Shown here: piece after piece, positions 7,838-16,430 of the stretch
Layout of the letters: each line of letters starts with the position of its first letter
How positions within the stretch are numbered: position 1 is the first letter of the stretch
Source: Aureispira sp.
GTDB lineage: Bacteria > Bacteroidota > Bacteroidia > Chitinophagales > Saprospiraceae
Reading direction: 5' to 3'
Assembly: GCA_024222455.1 (NCBI GenBank)
Contig: JAAEPD010000540.1
Coordinates: 1 to 42,056, forward strand
DNA: 42,056 bases
Notes under the pieces: generated by a model
What the model saw: the letters and a program-made list of their open reading frames with translations, nothing else
What the model was told of the DNA's origin: nothing
Database searches by the model: none
Translations under genes and position numbers: made by a program

Positions 7838-10800
7838 ATGAGACAAGCAATTCAATATTTTATAAAATACCATATATCAGCAGATGTACTATTGGGCCTT
7901 TTGGGCTTGATTGGTGCTATATCTATGATAAATGCCTCTAGAAGTCAGTTTCCGATAATAGAAAGTCGTCAGATTGTGATCGAAACGGCTTATATAGGGG
8001 CTTCTCCAAAAGAGGTAGAAAAAGGAGTTACCCTAAAGATAGAGAACGAGTTAGAAGGAATAGAAGGGATCAAAAAGATAGCTTCTAATTCTATGGAGAA
8101 TATCTCTGTCGTTAATGTTATTTTGCGCAGTAGTGCCAGTATCGACAAGGTATTGCCTGATGTGAAAAATGCAGTAGATCGAATCAATTCTTTCCCAAAA
8201 GATGCTGAGACTTCAGTTATTTACAAAAAAGAACGCTTAGACAAAGCAGTTGAGTTTATGATTGCTGGAGATGTAGGCTTGCCCAGCCTAAAAGCTTTTG
8301 CAGAACAATTGGAGCAAGATTTATTGAGTACCGATGCTATTTCGGTAGTAGTACTAAAAGGCTATCCTGATCAAGAAATAGAAATTGCCTTGAGAGAAGA
8401 TGCTCTCAATACCTATGGGCTGACCTTTGATGATGTGTCTAGAGCTGTAGCTGTAGCTAATTTAGATTTGACTGCAGGTACTCTAGAAATGGATAACACC
8501 AAAATTACGCTAAGAGCTCAAAATAAGGAGTACTATGCTGAGAATTTAGCAGATGTAATTGTAGCAACTAGCCCTACAGGTACACACATTTACCTCAAGG
8601 ATGTGGCCGATCTTAACGATCAGTGGGCAGAAGATTCCGAACGTGCTTATTACAATGGTAAGCCAGGAGTATTTTTTACAGTACATACTAGAACATCAGA
8701 AGATCTTTTCTTGGCAACAGAAACGGCTAAGGAACTCATGCAAAAATTTAATGAAGAAAATGAGTCTAAAGGGGTAAAAGCAAGTCTATTGACAGATGGA
8801 AGTTTTTTGGTACGTCAACGTATTGATGTATTGGCTAAAAATGGGGTAATGGGAGTACTATTAGTGCTCTTGATTTTAGGCTTATTTCTAAAACCACGGA
8901 TAGCTTTTTGGGTAGCCTTGAGTATTCCTATTTCTATGGGTGGAATGTTTATAATAGCACCTTATTTTGGTGTTAATATTAATATGTTATCCTTGTTTGG
9001 GATGATTCTAGTAATTGGGATTTTGGTAGATGATGGAGTTGTGATTGCAGAGAATATTTATCAAAAACATGAAGAAGGGCAACCTCCACTTCAAGCTGCT
9101 ATCAATGGAGTTATGGAAGTAATGCCTTCTGTTATCTCAGCAGTACTGACAACCTGTTGGTTCTTTGTACTTTTCTTCTTTGTAGAAGGACAAATGGGAG
9201 ACTTTATGTCTAATGTTGCCTTTGTAGTGATAGCTACTTTACTATTCTCTCTAGTCGAAGGGTTTTTTATCTTGCCAGCGCATATTGCACATACCAAAGA
9301 TCTTAGAAAAAAAGGTCAACCTAACATAGTCGAACGTACAACTACAGCTATTTTTGACTTTTTGAAATATAGAACCTACCAACCAGTACTCAATTTCACG
9401 ATGAACAACAAAATGCTGACAACAGCGATTTGTGTAGTAATGTTGTTTTTTAGTATAAACTTTGTGAAAGGAGGTTATGTTACCGCTACATTTTTTCCTT
9501 ATATAGATGTAGATGAGGTGGTTGTTACCCTAAATCTTCCTGCTGGAACAACAGAGGACAAAACCAATGAAATTCTAACAAGAATAGAAGCTGCGACATG
9601 GGAGGTCAACGAAGAATTCAAATCTGAAAGAGAAGATGGTAAAGATGTAATAAAAGCAGTATACAAAAGCATTAATTCTCAGTCTAATGATGGTAGTTTA
9701 TTTATTGTTTTATTGGATGCAGAAGATAGGGGAATGCCTAGTTTTAGAATTAGTAATGCTATTAACGATAAGGTTGGCTTAGTGCCAGAAGCCGAGAACT
9801 TGACCTATGCTCGTCAATCGTTTTTTGGAGCAGATATTCAAATAGGTTTTGTGGGGACCAATATGTCAAATTTGCGTAAAGCTAAAGATGAACTCAAAGC
9901 AGTTTTGGAAGCTAATCCTGCCTTAAAAGATGTTTCAGATAACGATAAAAAAGGGGGGAAAGAAATTCATATCACTCTGACCGAAAAAGCAAAAGCTCTA
10001 GGCCTTAACTTACAGATGGTTATCGCTCAAGTTCGGCAAGGATACTTCGGCCAAGAGGTGCAACGTTTGCAACGTGGTGATGATGAGGTCAAAGTTTGGG
10101 TGCGCTACAATGAAGCTGAACGCAAGTCTATTGCTAATTTGGAGAATATGAACATCCGAATGGCTGGACGAACATTTCCACTCAAAGAGTTAGCAAATCT
10201 AGAAGTAACAGAAGGTATCTTAAATATTGCACACGTCAACGGGAAAACAAAACTAGAAGTATTGGCTGCACAACGTGATCCTAATGCCTCCTTATCAGAT
10301 ATTTTTAATGATCTGAAAGAGGTTAAGGTTCCTAAGATCTTATCTAAGTATAAGGATGTAGATGTTGTCTATGAAGGTCAAACAGAAAATGCTAGTGAGA
10401 CAACAGCTTCGATCCAACGCACTATGCCTATTATCTTACTATTGGTATTTGCTACTGTAGTGCTTACATTCCGTTCATTCAAACAAGCCATTATTGTCTT
10501 TTTGCTCATTCCTTTTGCTTTCATAGGAGTGGTGTTTGGGCACTGGTTGCATGCATCTACTATCAGTATGCTCTCTGTATTTGGGATTATTGCTGTAGCA
10601 GGTGTAGTGGTTAACGATAGTTTGGTGCTGGTCAGTACTATGAATCGATTACTCAAAGAGGGACATGATTTTAAGACTGCTGTTACACAAGCTAGTTTGT
10701 CTAGATTTAGGCCAATTGTCCTTACCTCTATTACGACTATTGCGGGACTCATGCCTTTGATTTTGGAAACAAGTATGCAAGCACAGTTTTTGATTCCAAT

Positions 10801-10978
10801 GGCCCTTTCTCTCTCTTACGGATTGGCTGCAGCTACAGGTGTTATGCTTATTTTATTGCCAGCTTGGTTAGTGGCTATAAATGGTGCTTCACGTTGGGCT
10901 TGGTGGTTATGGGAAGGCGAAACAATATCAGAAGAAGATGCAGAGCCTGCAATACAGGAAATGGGACATGATTTTTAA
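7838..10978 (+). CDS. RND efflux pump permease (AcrB/MdtC superfamily)
   Basis: This 1046-residue inner-membrane pump has the normal RND length and two-fold architecture: TM1 near the N-terminus, a large periplasmic loop, TM2-7, a second loop, and TM8-12. The proton-relay segment in TM4 is present as GILVDDGVVIAEN, with Asp398 and Asp399 corresponding to AcrB D407/D408. In TM10, where AcrB has an essential Lys (AKNAIL), this protein has GVVVNDSLVLV (Asn926-Asp927), a variant I recall in a distinct RND branch. Periplasmic segments such as IETAYIGASPKEVEKG and ENELEGIEGIKKI are typical of the drug-exporting (HAE) group rather than metal exporters. It works with the adaptor upstream and TolC downstream. 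The substrate is not deducible. Confidence 0.95.
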   Translation: MRQAIQYFIKYHISADVLLGLLGLIGAISMINASRSQFPIIESRQIVIETAYIGASPKEVEKGVTLKIENELEGIEGIKKIASNSMENISVVNVILRSSASIDKVLPDVKNAVDRINSFPKDAETSVIYKKERLDKAVEFMIAGDVGLPSLKAFAEQLEQDLLSTDAISVVVLKGYPDQEIEIALREDALNTYGLTFDDVSRAVAVANLDLTAGTLEMDNTKITLRAQNKEYYAENLADVIVATSPTGTHIYLKDVADLNDQWAEDSERAYYNGKPGVFFTVHTRTSEDLFLATETAKELMQKFNEENESKGVKASLLTDGSFLVRQRIDVLAKNGVMGVLLVLLILGLFLKPRIAFWVALSIPISMGGMFIIAPYFGVNINMLSLFGMILVIGILVDDGVVIAENIYQKHEEGQPPLQAAINGVMEVMPSVISAVLTTCWFFVLFFFVEGQMGDFMSNVAFVVIATLLFSLVEGFFILPAHIAHTKDLRKKGQPNIVERTTTAIFDFLKYRTYQPVLNFTMNNKMLTTAICVVMLFFSINFVKGGYVTATFFPYIDVDEVVVTLNLPAGTTEDKTNEILTRIEAATWEVNEEFKSEREDGKDVIKAVYKSINSQSNDGSLFIVLLDAEDRGMPSFRISNAINDKVGLVPEAENLTYARQSFFGADIQIGFVGTNMSNLRKAKDELKAVLEANPALKDVSDNDKKGGKEIHITLTEKAKALGLNLQMVIAQVRQGYFGQEVQRLQRGDDEVKVWVRYNEAERKSIANLENMNIRMAGRTFPLKELANLEVTEGILNIAHVNGKTKLEVLAAQRDPNASLSDIFNDLKEVKVPKILSKYKDVDVVYEGQTENASETTASIQRTMPIILLLVFATVVLTFRSFKQAIIVFLLIPFAFIGVVFGHWLHASTISMLSVFGIIAVAGVVVNDSLVLVSTMNRLLKEGHDFKTAVTQASLSRFRPIVLTSITTIAGLMPLILETSMQAQFLIPMALSLSYGLAAATGVMLILLPAWLVAINGASRWAWWLWEGETISEEDAEPAIQEMGHDF

Positions 10979-11043
10979 TCAATTATGAATTACAAATGAT
11001 TTCTTCATGTTAGACTTAGGGATTCAAAACTTAGAAAAGAATT

Positions 11044-12348
11044 ATGAAAAATATATTAATTATAATAAGCCTTTTAGGACTCACACAGTTGGCTATTGCT
11101 CAACAACAGATAACTCTAGACGAAATTATAGATCAAACTGTTCAGAATAATTTTGATCTAAAGATTGCTAAAAACAACATAGAGGCTAGTCAAAACTTAG
11201 CTACAGTTGGGAATGCAGGTTTTTTGCCAACCGTAAGTTTGGGAGCAGGTTATACCTTTTCTTTGGCAACCACACATAGCGAATTTGGAGGAGGTTTTCC
11301 CGATGCTGATGCTGCGGCTGCTATTTCTCACAACTATAATGGAGCGGTCAATCTAGATTATACTATTTTTGATGGTTTTAAACCTAAATACACACTCCAA
11401 AAATCTAAAGTAGAGGTTGCTTTAGTTCAAACAAGTTATAAACAACAAGTAGAAGATAAGATTTATCAAGTCATTCAAGCTTACTATAATTTAGCCTTAT
11501 TGCAGGCAGATTATGCTATTGCTCAAGAGAAATTAGGTCTAACCGAAAAACAGCTCAAAAGGGTAGAACAAAAAAGAAAGTTTGGGCAAGGAATGGAGGC
11601 TGAACGTTTGAATCTACAAACTATTTATAATAATGATAGCACCCAGTTAATGCGCTTGACTATAGGTATAGAAAAAACAATCTATCAGCTCAATACATTG
11701 ATGGGAAAGGAGGCTTTAGATATGACTGTAGAAGCAAGCCCAGATATTGATCTAGACCTAAGCTTGACTTATGAGGCTATGCTCGAAAAACTAAAGAGTA
11801 ATCCAATCTTGCGTCAAGCACAATTAGGCGTGAATAAGGCTGATTTAGACATTAAACTAGCCAAAACAGATAATTATCCTCGCTTAACGACTCGAGTATC
11901 TTATGGGATTACAGGCCAAAAAAATGAGGTTGGTATTATGTTGGCCTCTACCAATTTTGGACCATCTGTTAATGTTGGCTTGAGCTATAATATTTATAAT
12001 GGAGGGCGTGTGAAAACACGTATAAAAAATGCTCAAATAGCTCGAAAAAACAACCAGTTGGCTTACAATGCAGCAGAATACCAACTAGAGCAAAATCTAA
12101 AAGATGTTTACAATAATTATAAAAATGATATTGCTTTAATTCTGTTAGTAGAGCGCAATTTAGTCATTGCTCAAGAGAGCTTTGATCGTACTGCTAAGGC
12201 TTATGAGTTAGGACAGGTTACCTATTTAGATTATACTCAAGCACAATTTAACTATATTCAGACCAAACATCAAGTCAATGATGCTAAGTTTAATGCAAAG
12301 CTATCGGAGTGGACAGTGCTAAAGGTGGTAGGAGGGATAGTAGACTAG
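11044..12348 (+). CDS. TolC family outer-membrane efflux channel
   Basis: This 434-residue outer-membrane factor has a signal peptide (1-19, ending QLAIAQ) followed by the two-fold repeated TolC fold. The first half starts ITLDEIIDQTVQNNFDLKIAKNNIEA and contains a strand pair, VNLDYTIFDG; the second half repeats the pattern (LKSNPILRQAQLGVNKADLDIKLAKTDNY split by turns, then VGLSYNIYNGG). Long helical stretches with Gln/Asn/Ala heptads form the periplasmic tunnel. The gene is 65 bp after the pump and ends 33 bp before a strong terminator, so it closes the efflux operon. Confidence 0.93.
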   Translation: MKNILIIISLLGLTQLAIAQQQITLDEIIDQTVQNNFDLKIAKNNIEASQNLATVGNAGFLPTVSLGAGYTFSLATTHSEFGGGFPDADAAAAISHNYNGAVNLDYTIFDGFKPKYTLQKSKVEVALVQTSYKQQVEDKIYQVIQAYYNLALLQADYAIAQEKLGLTEKQLKRVEQKRKFGQGMEAERLNLQTIYNNDSTQLMRLTIGIEKTIYQLNTLMGKEALDMTVEASPDIDLDLSLTYEAMLEKLKSNPILRQAQLGVNKADLDIKLAKTDNYPRLTTRVSYGITGQKNEVGIMLASTNFGPSVNVGLSYNIYNGGRVKTRIKNAQIARKNNQLAYNAAEYQLEQNLKDVYNNYKNDIALILLVERNLVIAQESFDRTAKAYELGQVTYLDYTQAQFNYIQTKHQVNDAKFNAKLSEWTVLKVVGGIVD

Positions 12349-12380
12349 TTTAATCTTAAACTAGTCTGCTGTATTATAAT

Positions 12381-12424
12381 AAAAAAACGAGTCATTTCTA
12401 AAGTAAGAAATGGCTCGTTTTTTT
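12381..12424. terminator. Strong bidirectional rho-independent terminator
   Basis: Arms 12381-12399 and 12406-12424 pair over 19 bp with one G-T wobble and a 6-nt loop. The stem starts with a run of A and ends with a run of T, so it works on both strands. It separates the efflux operon from the convergent lipoprotein gene. Confidence 0.9.
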
Positions 12425-12443
12425 ATTAGATATTTAGAATTTT

Positions 12444-13199
12444 TTACTCTAAAGGAGTCTGTTGCTTTTTGAAAAAGCTCTCTTGCCAAACTAAACTAAC
12501 CTGATTACTTTCTTTAGTAATCAACTCATCTTTAGAGATAGGACCATCAGCATATTTATCATATTGTATGATGGCATTTATCTTAGAAGGATCATTTTTA
12601 TCCAATTCCCATTCTATATGAGTTTCTGTTAGAGCAGAAACATCAAAATCTTCAGCATAGAAATCTTGTAAGGATATTTCTGGAATCTGATAAGCTGCAT
12701 CATTCCAAGCAGTTCCATTATATTCTAAAAACAGTTGTTGTTGAGATAAAATTTTGTTGCTGTTTTGTTCTTCAATAGAGTAAGCACTTACAAACAAGAG
12801 TGTTTTTTTATCTTTTTTGATGAAAGTAACTAGCTCTAATAGTGTTGCTTGTTCATTGTCATCATCTGTATTTTGAAAATCTTCTTGAATTGTTAGAACA
12901 TTACCTGTTTTAGAGGCTGTTAGTCCATCAATCTTCCCTTCTTCAAGCAACGATTTACGCTCTTTTTTAGACAATTCATCTAGAATATCAATCCCTTCAA
13001 GGTGGAGGGGGAGTTTTAAGAAAGCTTCTTCTAATGAGAGAGGTTTAATCTTCTTATCAAATGTTCTAGATAAGCCACTTTCTGTGGAGTCAATTGTTAT
13101 TGGCTCAGCCGAGCTGTCAGGAGCATCAGTGGCACAAGATCCTAAAAATAGGGCTGTGAGTCCTAGTAGAGCTAATGATTTAATGTTTAGTTTTTTCAT
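12444..13199 (-). CDS. Lipoprotein of unknown function
   Basis: This encodes 251 residues. The N-terminus is a classic lipoprotein signal (MKKLNIKSLALLGLTALF, lipobox LGSC, acylated Cys22) followed by a short Asp/Ser/Pro linker. The mature part is rich in Asp, Glu and Lys (KELSKKERKSLLEEGKIDG, ENSNKILSQQQLFLEYNGTA) and probably forms a beta-rich periplasmic domain, but I recognise no family. There is one gene in the unit; it converges on the efflux operon across a shared terminator. A TAnnTTTG box on the minus strand lies at 13456-13463, about 250 bp upstream, too far to assign firmly. Confidence 0.75.
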   Translation of the reverse strand: MKKLNIKSLALLGLTALFLGSCATDAPDSSAEPITIDSTESGLSRTFDKKIKPLSLEEAFLKLPLHLEGIDILDELSKKERKSLLEEGKIDGLTASKTGNVLTIQEDFQNTDDDNEQATLLELVTFIKKDKKTLLFVSAYSIEEQNSNKILSQQQLFLEYNGTAWNDAAYQIPEISLQDFYAEDFDVSALTETHIEWELDKNDPSKINAIIQYDKYADGPISKDELITKESNQVSLVWQESFFKKQQTPLE

Positions 13200-13905
13200 A
13201 AGTATGTTTTGTTTTCAATCTGCGAAATGTAAGCTTTTTTATTGAAAATAGCAAGCTGATTTGTAGATCTATTTGTATGAATATCAAGCAACTCTTAATG
13301 AAAGTTTAGTCAAATTTGTGAATAGTGTAAGGATATAATTTAAAAATAAGATTTATTTTATTTAAAGCTATTTGTGTTGTTAAATCTGACAATTAATGTG
13401 TTGAGATACTTATTTTTATTAGGTTAAGTAGTTTTAGGGTGTTAATAAAGTATGACAAATGTATTTATTGTGTAATTGTTTAATCTTTAGGAATGAAATA
13501 TCTTTATAATAATACAAACACTAAGTACACCCAAAACAGCTTCCCAATAGTTTAAGAGTAGTTTAAATATACTCAAACATCTTAGATATACTTTCTACAA
13601 TTGTTAATAGAATTTTAGGTACCCCAAGCACCGAGAATAATTTCTATCCACGCAAATAACTAGACGCTTAAAAACTTGATGAAGTTTCATCAAGCAAGCT
13701 TTGTATGTCTAATTCGCTCCTAAAATTGCAATTATTGAATAATAGCTAGTTCTAGTCACCTTTTCTGAAGGTTTTTAGAGCTGCTTATAGGCTGACCTAT
13801 GCCTAGTTGTAGCTACCAATGGCAACTGTGGTTATGCTGATTTTAATCCCAAAAGACTCACAATCAAATAGAGGATTAAAATTTTTAACTAAAAAACATC
13901 GAATT
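13200..13905. other. 706-bp AT-rich divergent intergenic region
   Basis: This region separates the minus-strand lipoprotein from the first T9SS paralog. I see no convincing gene in it. It contains a minus-strand -7-like box (CAAATGTA at 13456-13463) and a near-palindrome at 13675-13694. An in-frame ATG at 13819 would extend the downstream protein by 29 residues, but the extension is not a signal peptide and is absent from the tandem paralog, so I treat it as leader. Confidence 0.6.
13675..13694. repeat. 20-bp near-palindrome, possible operator
   Basis: Arms CTTGATGAA (13675-13683) and TTCATCAAG (13686-13694) are perfect inverted copies separated by 2 bp. There is no following T-run and no upstream gene on the plus strand, so a regulator-binding site is more likely than a terminator. 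Confidence 0.4.
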
Positions 13906-16233
13906 ATGATTAAAATTAATCAAAAAAGAGAGCTGTTACTCCTATCCATACTTATGCTCTGGACTAGTTTTTCTATTCAAGCCCAAACTCCAATTTGGGG
14001 TGCTGCAACTAGTGGTACAGCATCACCTGTAGGGGTGGCTGAAGGTACCTTGAGTACACCATTTGCTACAGCTAATGCTCACCCTTACAATATAAACCAA
14101 TTATCTGCTACACAATGGACATCTTATAGTATTCATCAGTGTGATGCAAGTCCTGCTTCACAAATTCAAACCTCGAATGACAGTGCCCATTGGAAACGCC
14201 TACAAGCACCTTTTGACACTACTGGACATGGACCTGATATTGCAGACCCTCTTAATCAAACGAATTTTTCTACAGGCTGGCCTTCAAGCTCTCCTGGAGC
14301 TGCAGATGGTTTAGCTGTATTTGATTCAGATTACTTACACTCTTCTGGTGCATATAATGGTAATCAAGGTAACTTTAGCTCAGCCCAAACTTGTTTTGAT
14401 CATCAAGGGGAGCTTATTTCTCCTCGTATCGATTTGAGTGCTGCACGCCAAAGTGGAACCAACTTGAGTTTAGAGTTCTATGTCCTACACAGATTCTTTG
14501 CTGGAGCAACTTTTACAGTAAGTTTTTCTTATGATGATGGTGCTACTTGGCATGTAACTCAAGATATTTTGACTATAGCCAATACTGATGCAGCAGGTTA
14601 CCCTGGTACAGGACAAACTAATGCTCCTTTCAAAGGAGGAAAAAAAGTGTTAGTTCCACTAGCTGGTGTATGGGCTGGTTATGACCAATTTTTCCATAAT
14701 GATACTCAATGTAGAATCAAGTTTACCTGTGCAGCTAGATATTACTATGCTTTTGTTGATGAAGTATCTATACTGTCTCAGCCTGATATGGATCTTACTT
14801 TTGCTGGACCAGATCCAGATGGTTCTATTCTAGATCAAGCGACTGCACTACAGGTGAGTAATGCTCGCTATACACCAAGTAATCAAGTAGCCTTAGGGCA
14901 GTTCTTATTTGGGGCACGCATAGCCAATAGAGGTGCTTTAATGGCACAAAATGTCCCTGTTTATTTGTCAGTTAGTGATATTGGTCCTACTGGTGTTTCT
15001 TGCTTGTTTTATAAGGATACTATTGTAGTTGATACTGTATTTGGTAATGATTTGGGGCGATTGTCAGAGACCGATACTTTCAAGCAAGCTAATATTGCTA
15101 GTGGATTTAACTTAAGTGACTTAAATGCTCGCACTACAGATTATATTTGTACTTATGAGATTCAAGACCCTGGTAATGATTTTGATCTTTCTAACAATAC
15201 CATAACACGCATTTTTTCTATTACAGAAAACTATTGGTCAAAGGTTCGACGAACTATAGGAGGAGACCCTTATGCCAATACCCCTGTTTTGATTCAAGCT
15301 ACCAATCCATTAGATAATTTTGAATGGGGGAGTATTTTCTATGTAGCCAATACAGATGTTCTAGATTCGGTCAAGTTTCAGTACTATGTATCAGGAAGTT
15401 ATGTTGGAGGAGGAGGACAAGGCATAAAAGTCTATGTGTATGAATGGACTGATGTGAATGGTGATGGCAGGCTAGAATCTTCTAGTACTTATAATAATCC
15501 TGAATTGTTATTGAAAGGAGATGGCTTAGTCAGCCTAACAGGATTGACAGCAGGAATGAACTATCAAGGTGCAGCTGTACAGGTTAATACTTTTCCTGGA
15601 GGAGGTCCAATAACACTGCAAGCAGGAAAGCGTTACCTAATCACTTTGGCAGAGGGCAAAGATCATGGAGGCGTGTCTTTTAGTAATACTACAGGTGTTT
15701 TATTTGGGGGAGATAGTGGGATGGATTATAGCTATAATATGTTTGCTGATGCAGATTTTGACTTATACAGTACAGGGGGCGATATAGATCATTATCCTAA
15801 TAATACATGGCCTGGAGTATTGTATGTAGAAGAGCAAGGTGGAGCTTCTAATGGATGGAGTAACAATGGTTTTGGTGGCGATTTAGTGCCATCTATAGGC
15901 TTGGTGATGTCTCCCAAAAATGTTAGTGCTTCTCTTTGTGGTTTAGCTGTAGAAGAAATAGAAGATGCAGAAAAAACAAATGCAGGAGAGTTAACAGTCT
16001 ATCCTAATCCAACCAATAATAATATCAACATAGAGGTGAATTTTGAAAAAGAAGTAGAAAAACTAAATTATTTATTGACAGATATGGTTGGTCGAGTGTT
16101 GTATAGCGAAGAGAGCAATAATGTATTGACAGAGGTGAAGACATTTGATTTGAATAATGCACCAGCAGGGGTGTATTTTATAGTCATTCGATCAAATAAT
16201 GGAACAATGACCAAACGTTTTATAAAACAATAG
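13906..16233 (+). CDS. Large T9SS type A cargo protein, copy 1 of a tandem pair
   Basis: From the ATG at 13906 the protein has 775 residues. This start is chosen because it leads into a signal peptide (about 1-26, ending SIQAQ) and because the same start context (GAATTATGATTAAAATT) precedes copy 2. The mature protein begins TPIWGAATSGTASP. A central region (SFSYDDGATWHVTQDI) resembles jelly-roll adhesion domains; a CARDB-like segment follows (VPVYLSVSD), and DVNGDG at 516-521 is a calcium-loop-like motif. Residues about 697-775 are a T9SS type A sorting domain (VYPNPTNNN, DMVGRVLY, APAGVYFIVI, final KRFIKQ). The protein should be exported by T9SS and anchored or released at the cell surface. 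The ligand or activity is unknown. Confidence 0.88.
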   Translation: MIKINQKRELLLLSILMLWTSFSIQAQTPIWGAATSGTASPVGVAEGTLSTPFATANAHPYNINQLSATQWTSYSIHQCDASPASQIQTSNDSAHWKRLQAPFDTTGHGPDIADPLNQTNFSTGWPSSSPGAADGLAVFDSDYLHSSGAYNGNQGNFSSAQTCFDHQGELISPRIDLSAARQSGTNLSLEFYVLHRFFAGATFTVSFSYDDGATWHVTQDILTIANTDAAGYPGTGQTNAPFKGGKKVLVPLAGVWAGYDQFFHNDTQCRIKFTCAARYYYAFVDEVSILSQPDMDLTFAGPDPDGSILDQATALQVSNARYTPSNQVALGQFLFGARIANRGALMAQNVPVYLSVSDIGPTGVSCLFYKDTIVVDTVFGNDLGRLSETDTFKQANIASGFNLSDLNARTTDYICTYEIQDPGNDFDLSNNTITRIFSITENYWSKVRRTIGGDPYANTPVLIQATNPLDNFEWGSIFYVANTDVLDSVKFQYYVSGSYVGGGGQGIKVYVYEWTDVNGDGRLESSSTYNNPELLLKGDGLVSLTGLTAGMNYQGAAVQVNTFPGGGPITLQAGKRYLITLAEGKDHGGVSFSNTTGVLFGGDSGMDYSYNMFADADFDLYSTGGDIDHYPNNTWPGVLYVEEQGGASNGWSNNGFGGDLVPSIGLVMSPKNVSASLCGLAVEEIEDAEKTNAGELTVYPNPTNNNINIEVNFEKEVEKLNYLLTDMVGRVLYSEESNNVLTEVKTFDLNNAPAGVYFIVIRSNNGTMTKRFIKQ

Positions 16234-16256
16234 ATAGGAAGTCGTTTATTAGTAAT

Positions 16257-16295
16257 GCTACCTTGTGGAAATTAGAAGCCATGAGGTAGCTTTTT
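16257..16295 (+). terminator. Rho-independent terminator after copy 1
   Basis: A 12-bp stem (16257-16268 with 16279-16290, two G-T wobbles) with a 10-nt loop is followed by TTTTT. It lies 24 bp after the stop of copy 1, so copy 2 probably has its own promoter. Confidence 0.75.
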
Positions 16296-16430
16296 CCTTA
16301 TTTAAACTTATTAGGGAGGATATACACTATTACTTAATTATTAGACCTAAATTGAACATGTTTGCTTTCCAATACCCCAAAGGATTAACTCTCAAAGAGA
16401 GAAAGACTTTAAATAAAAAAAGATTGAATT

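Noticed and set aside
13819-13905. N-terminal extension of the first T9SS paralog from the ATG at 13819
   Set aside because: The extension would bury the signal peptide and is absent from the tandem paralog, whose start context matches the ATG at 13906.
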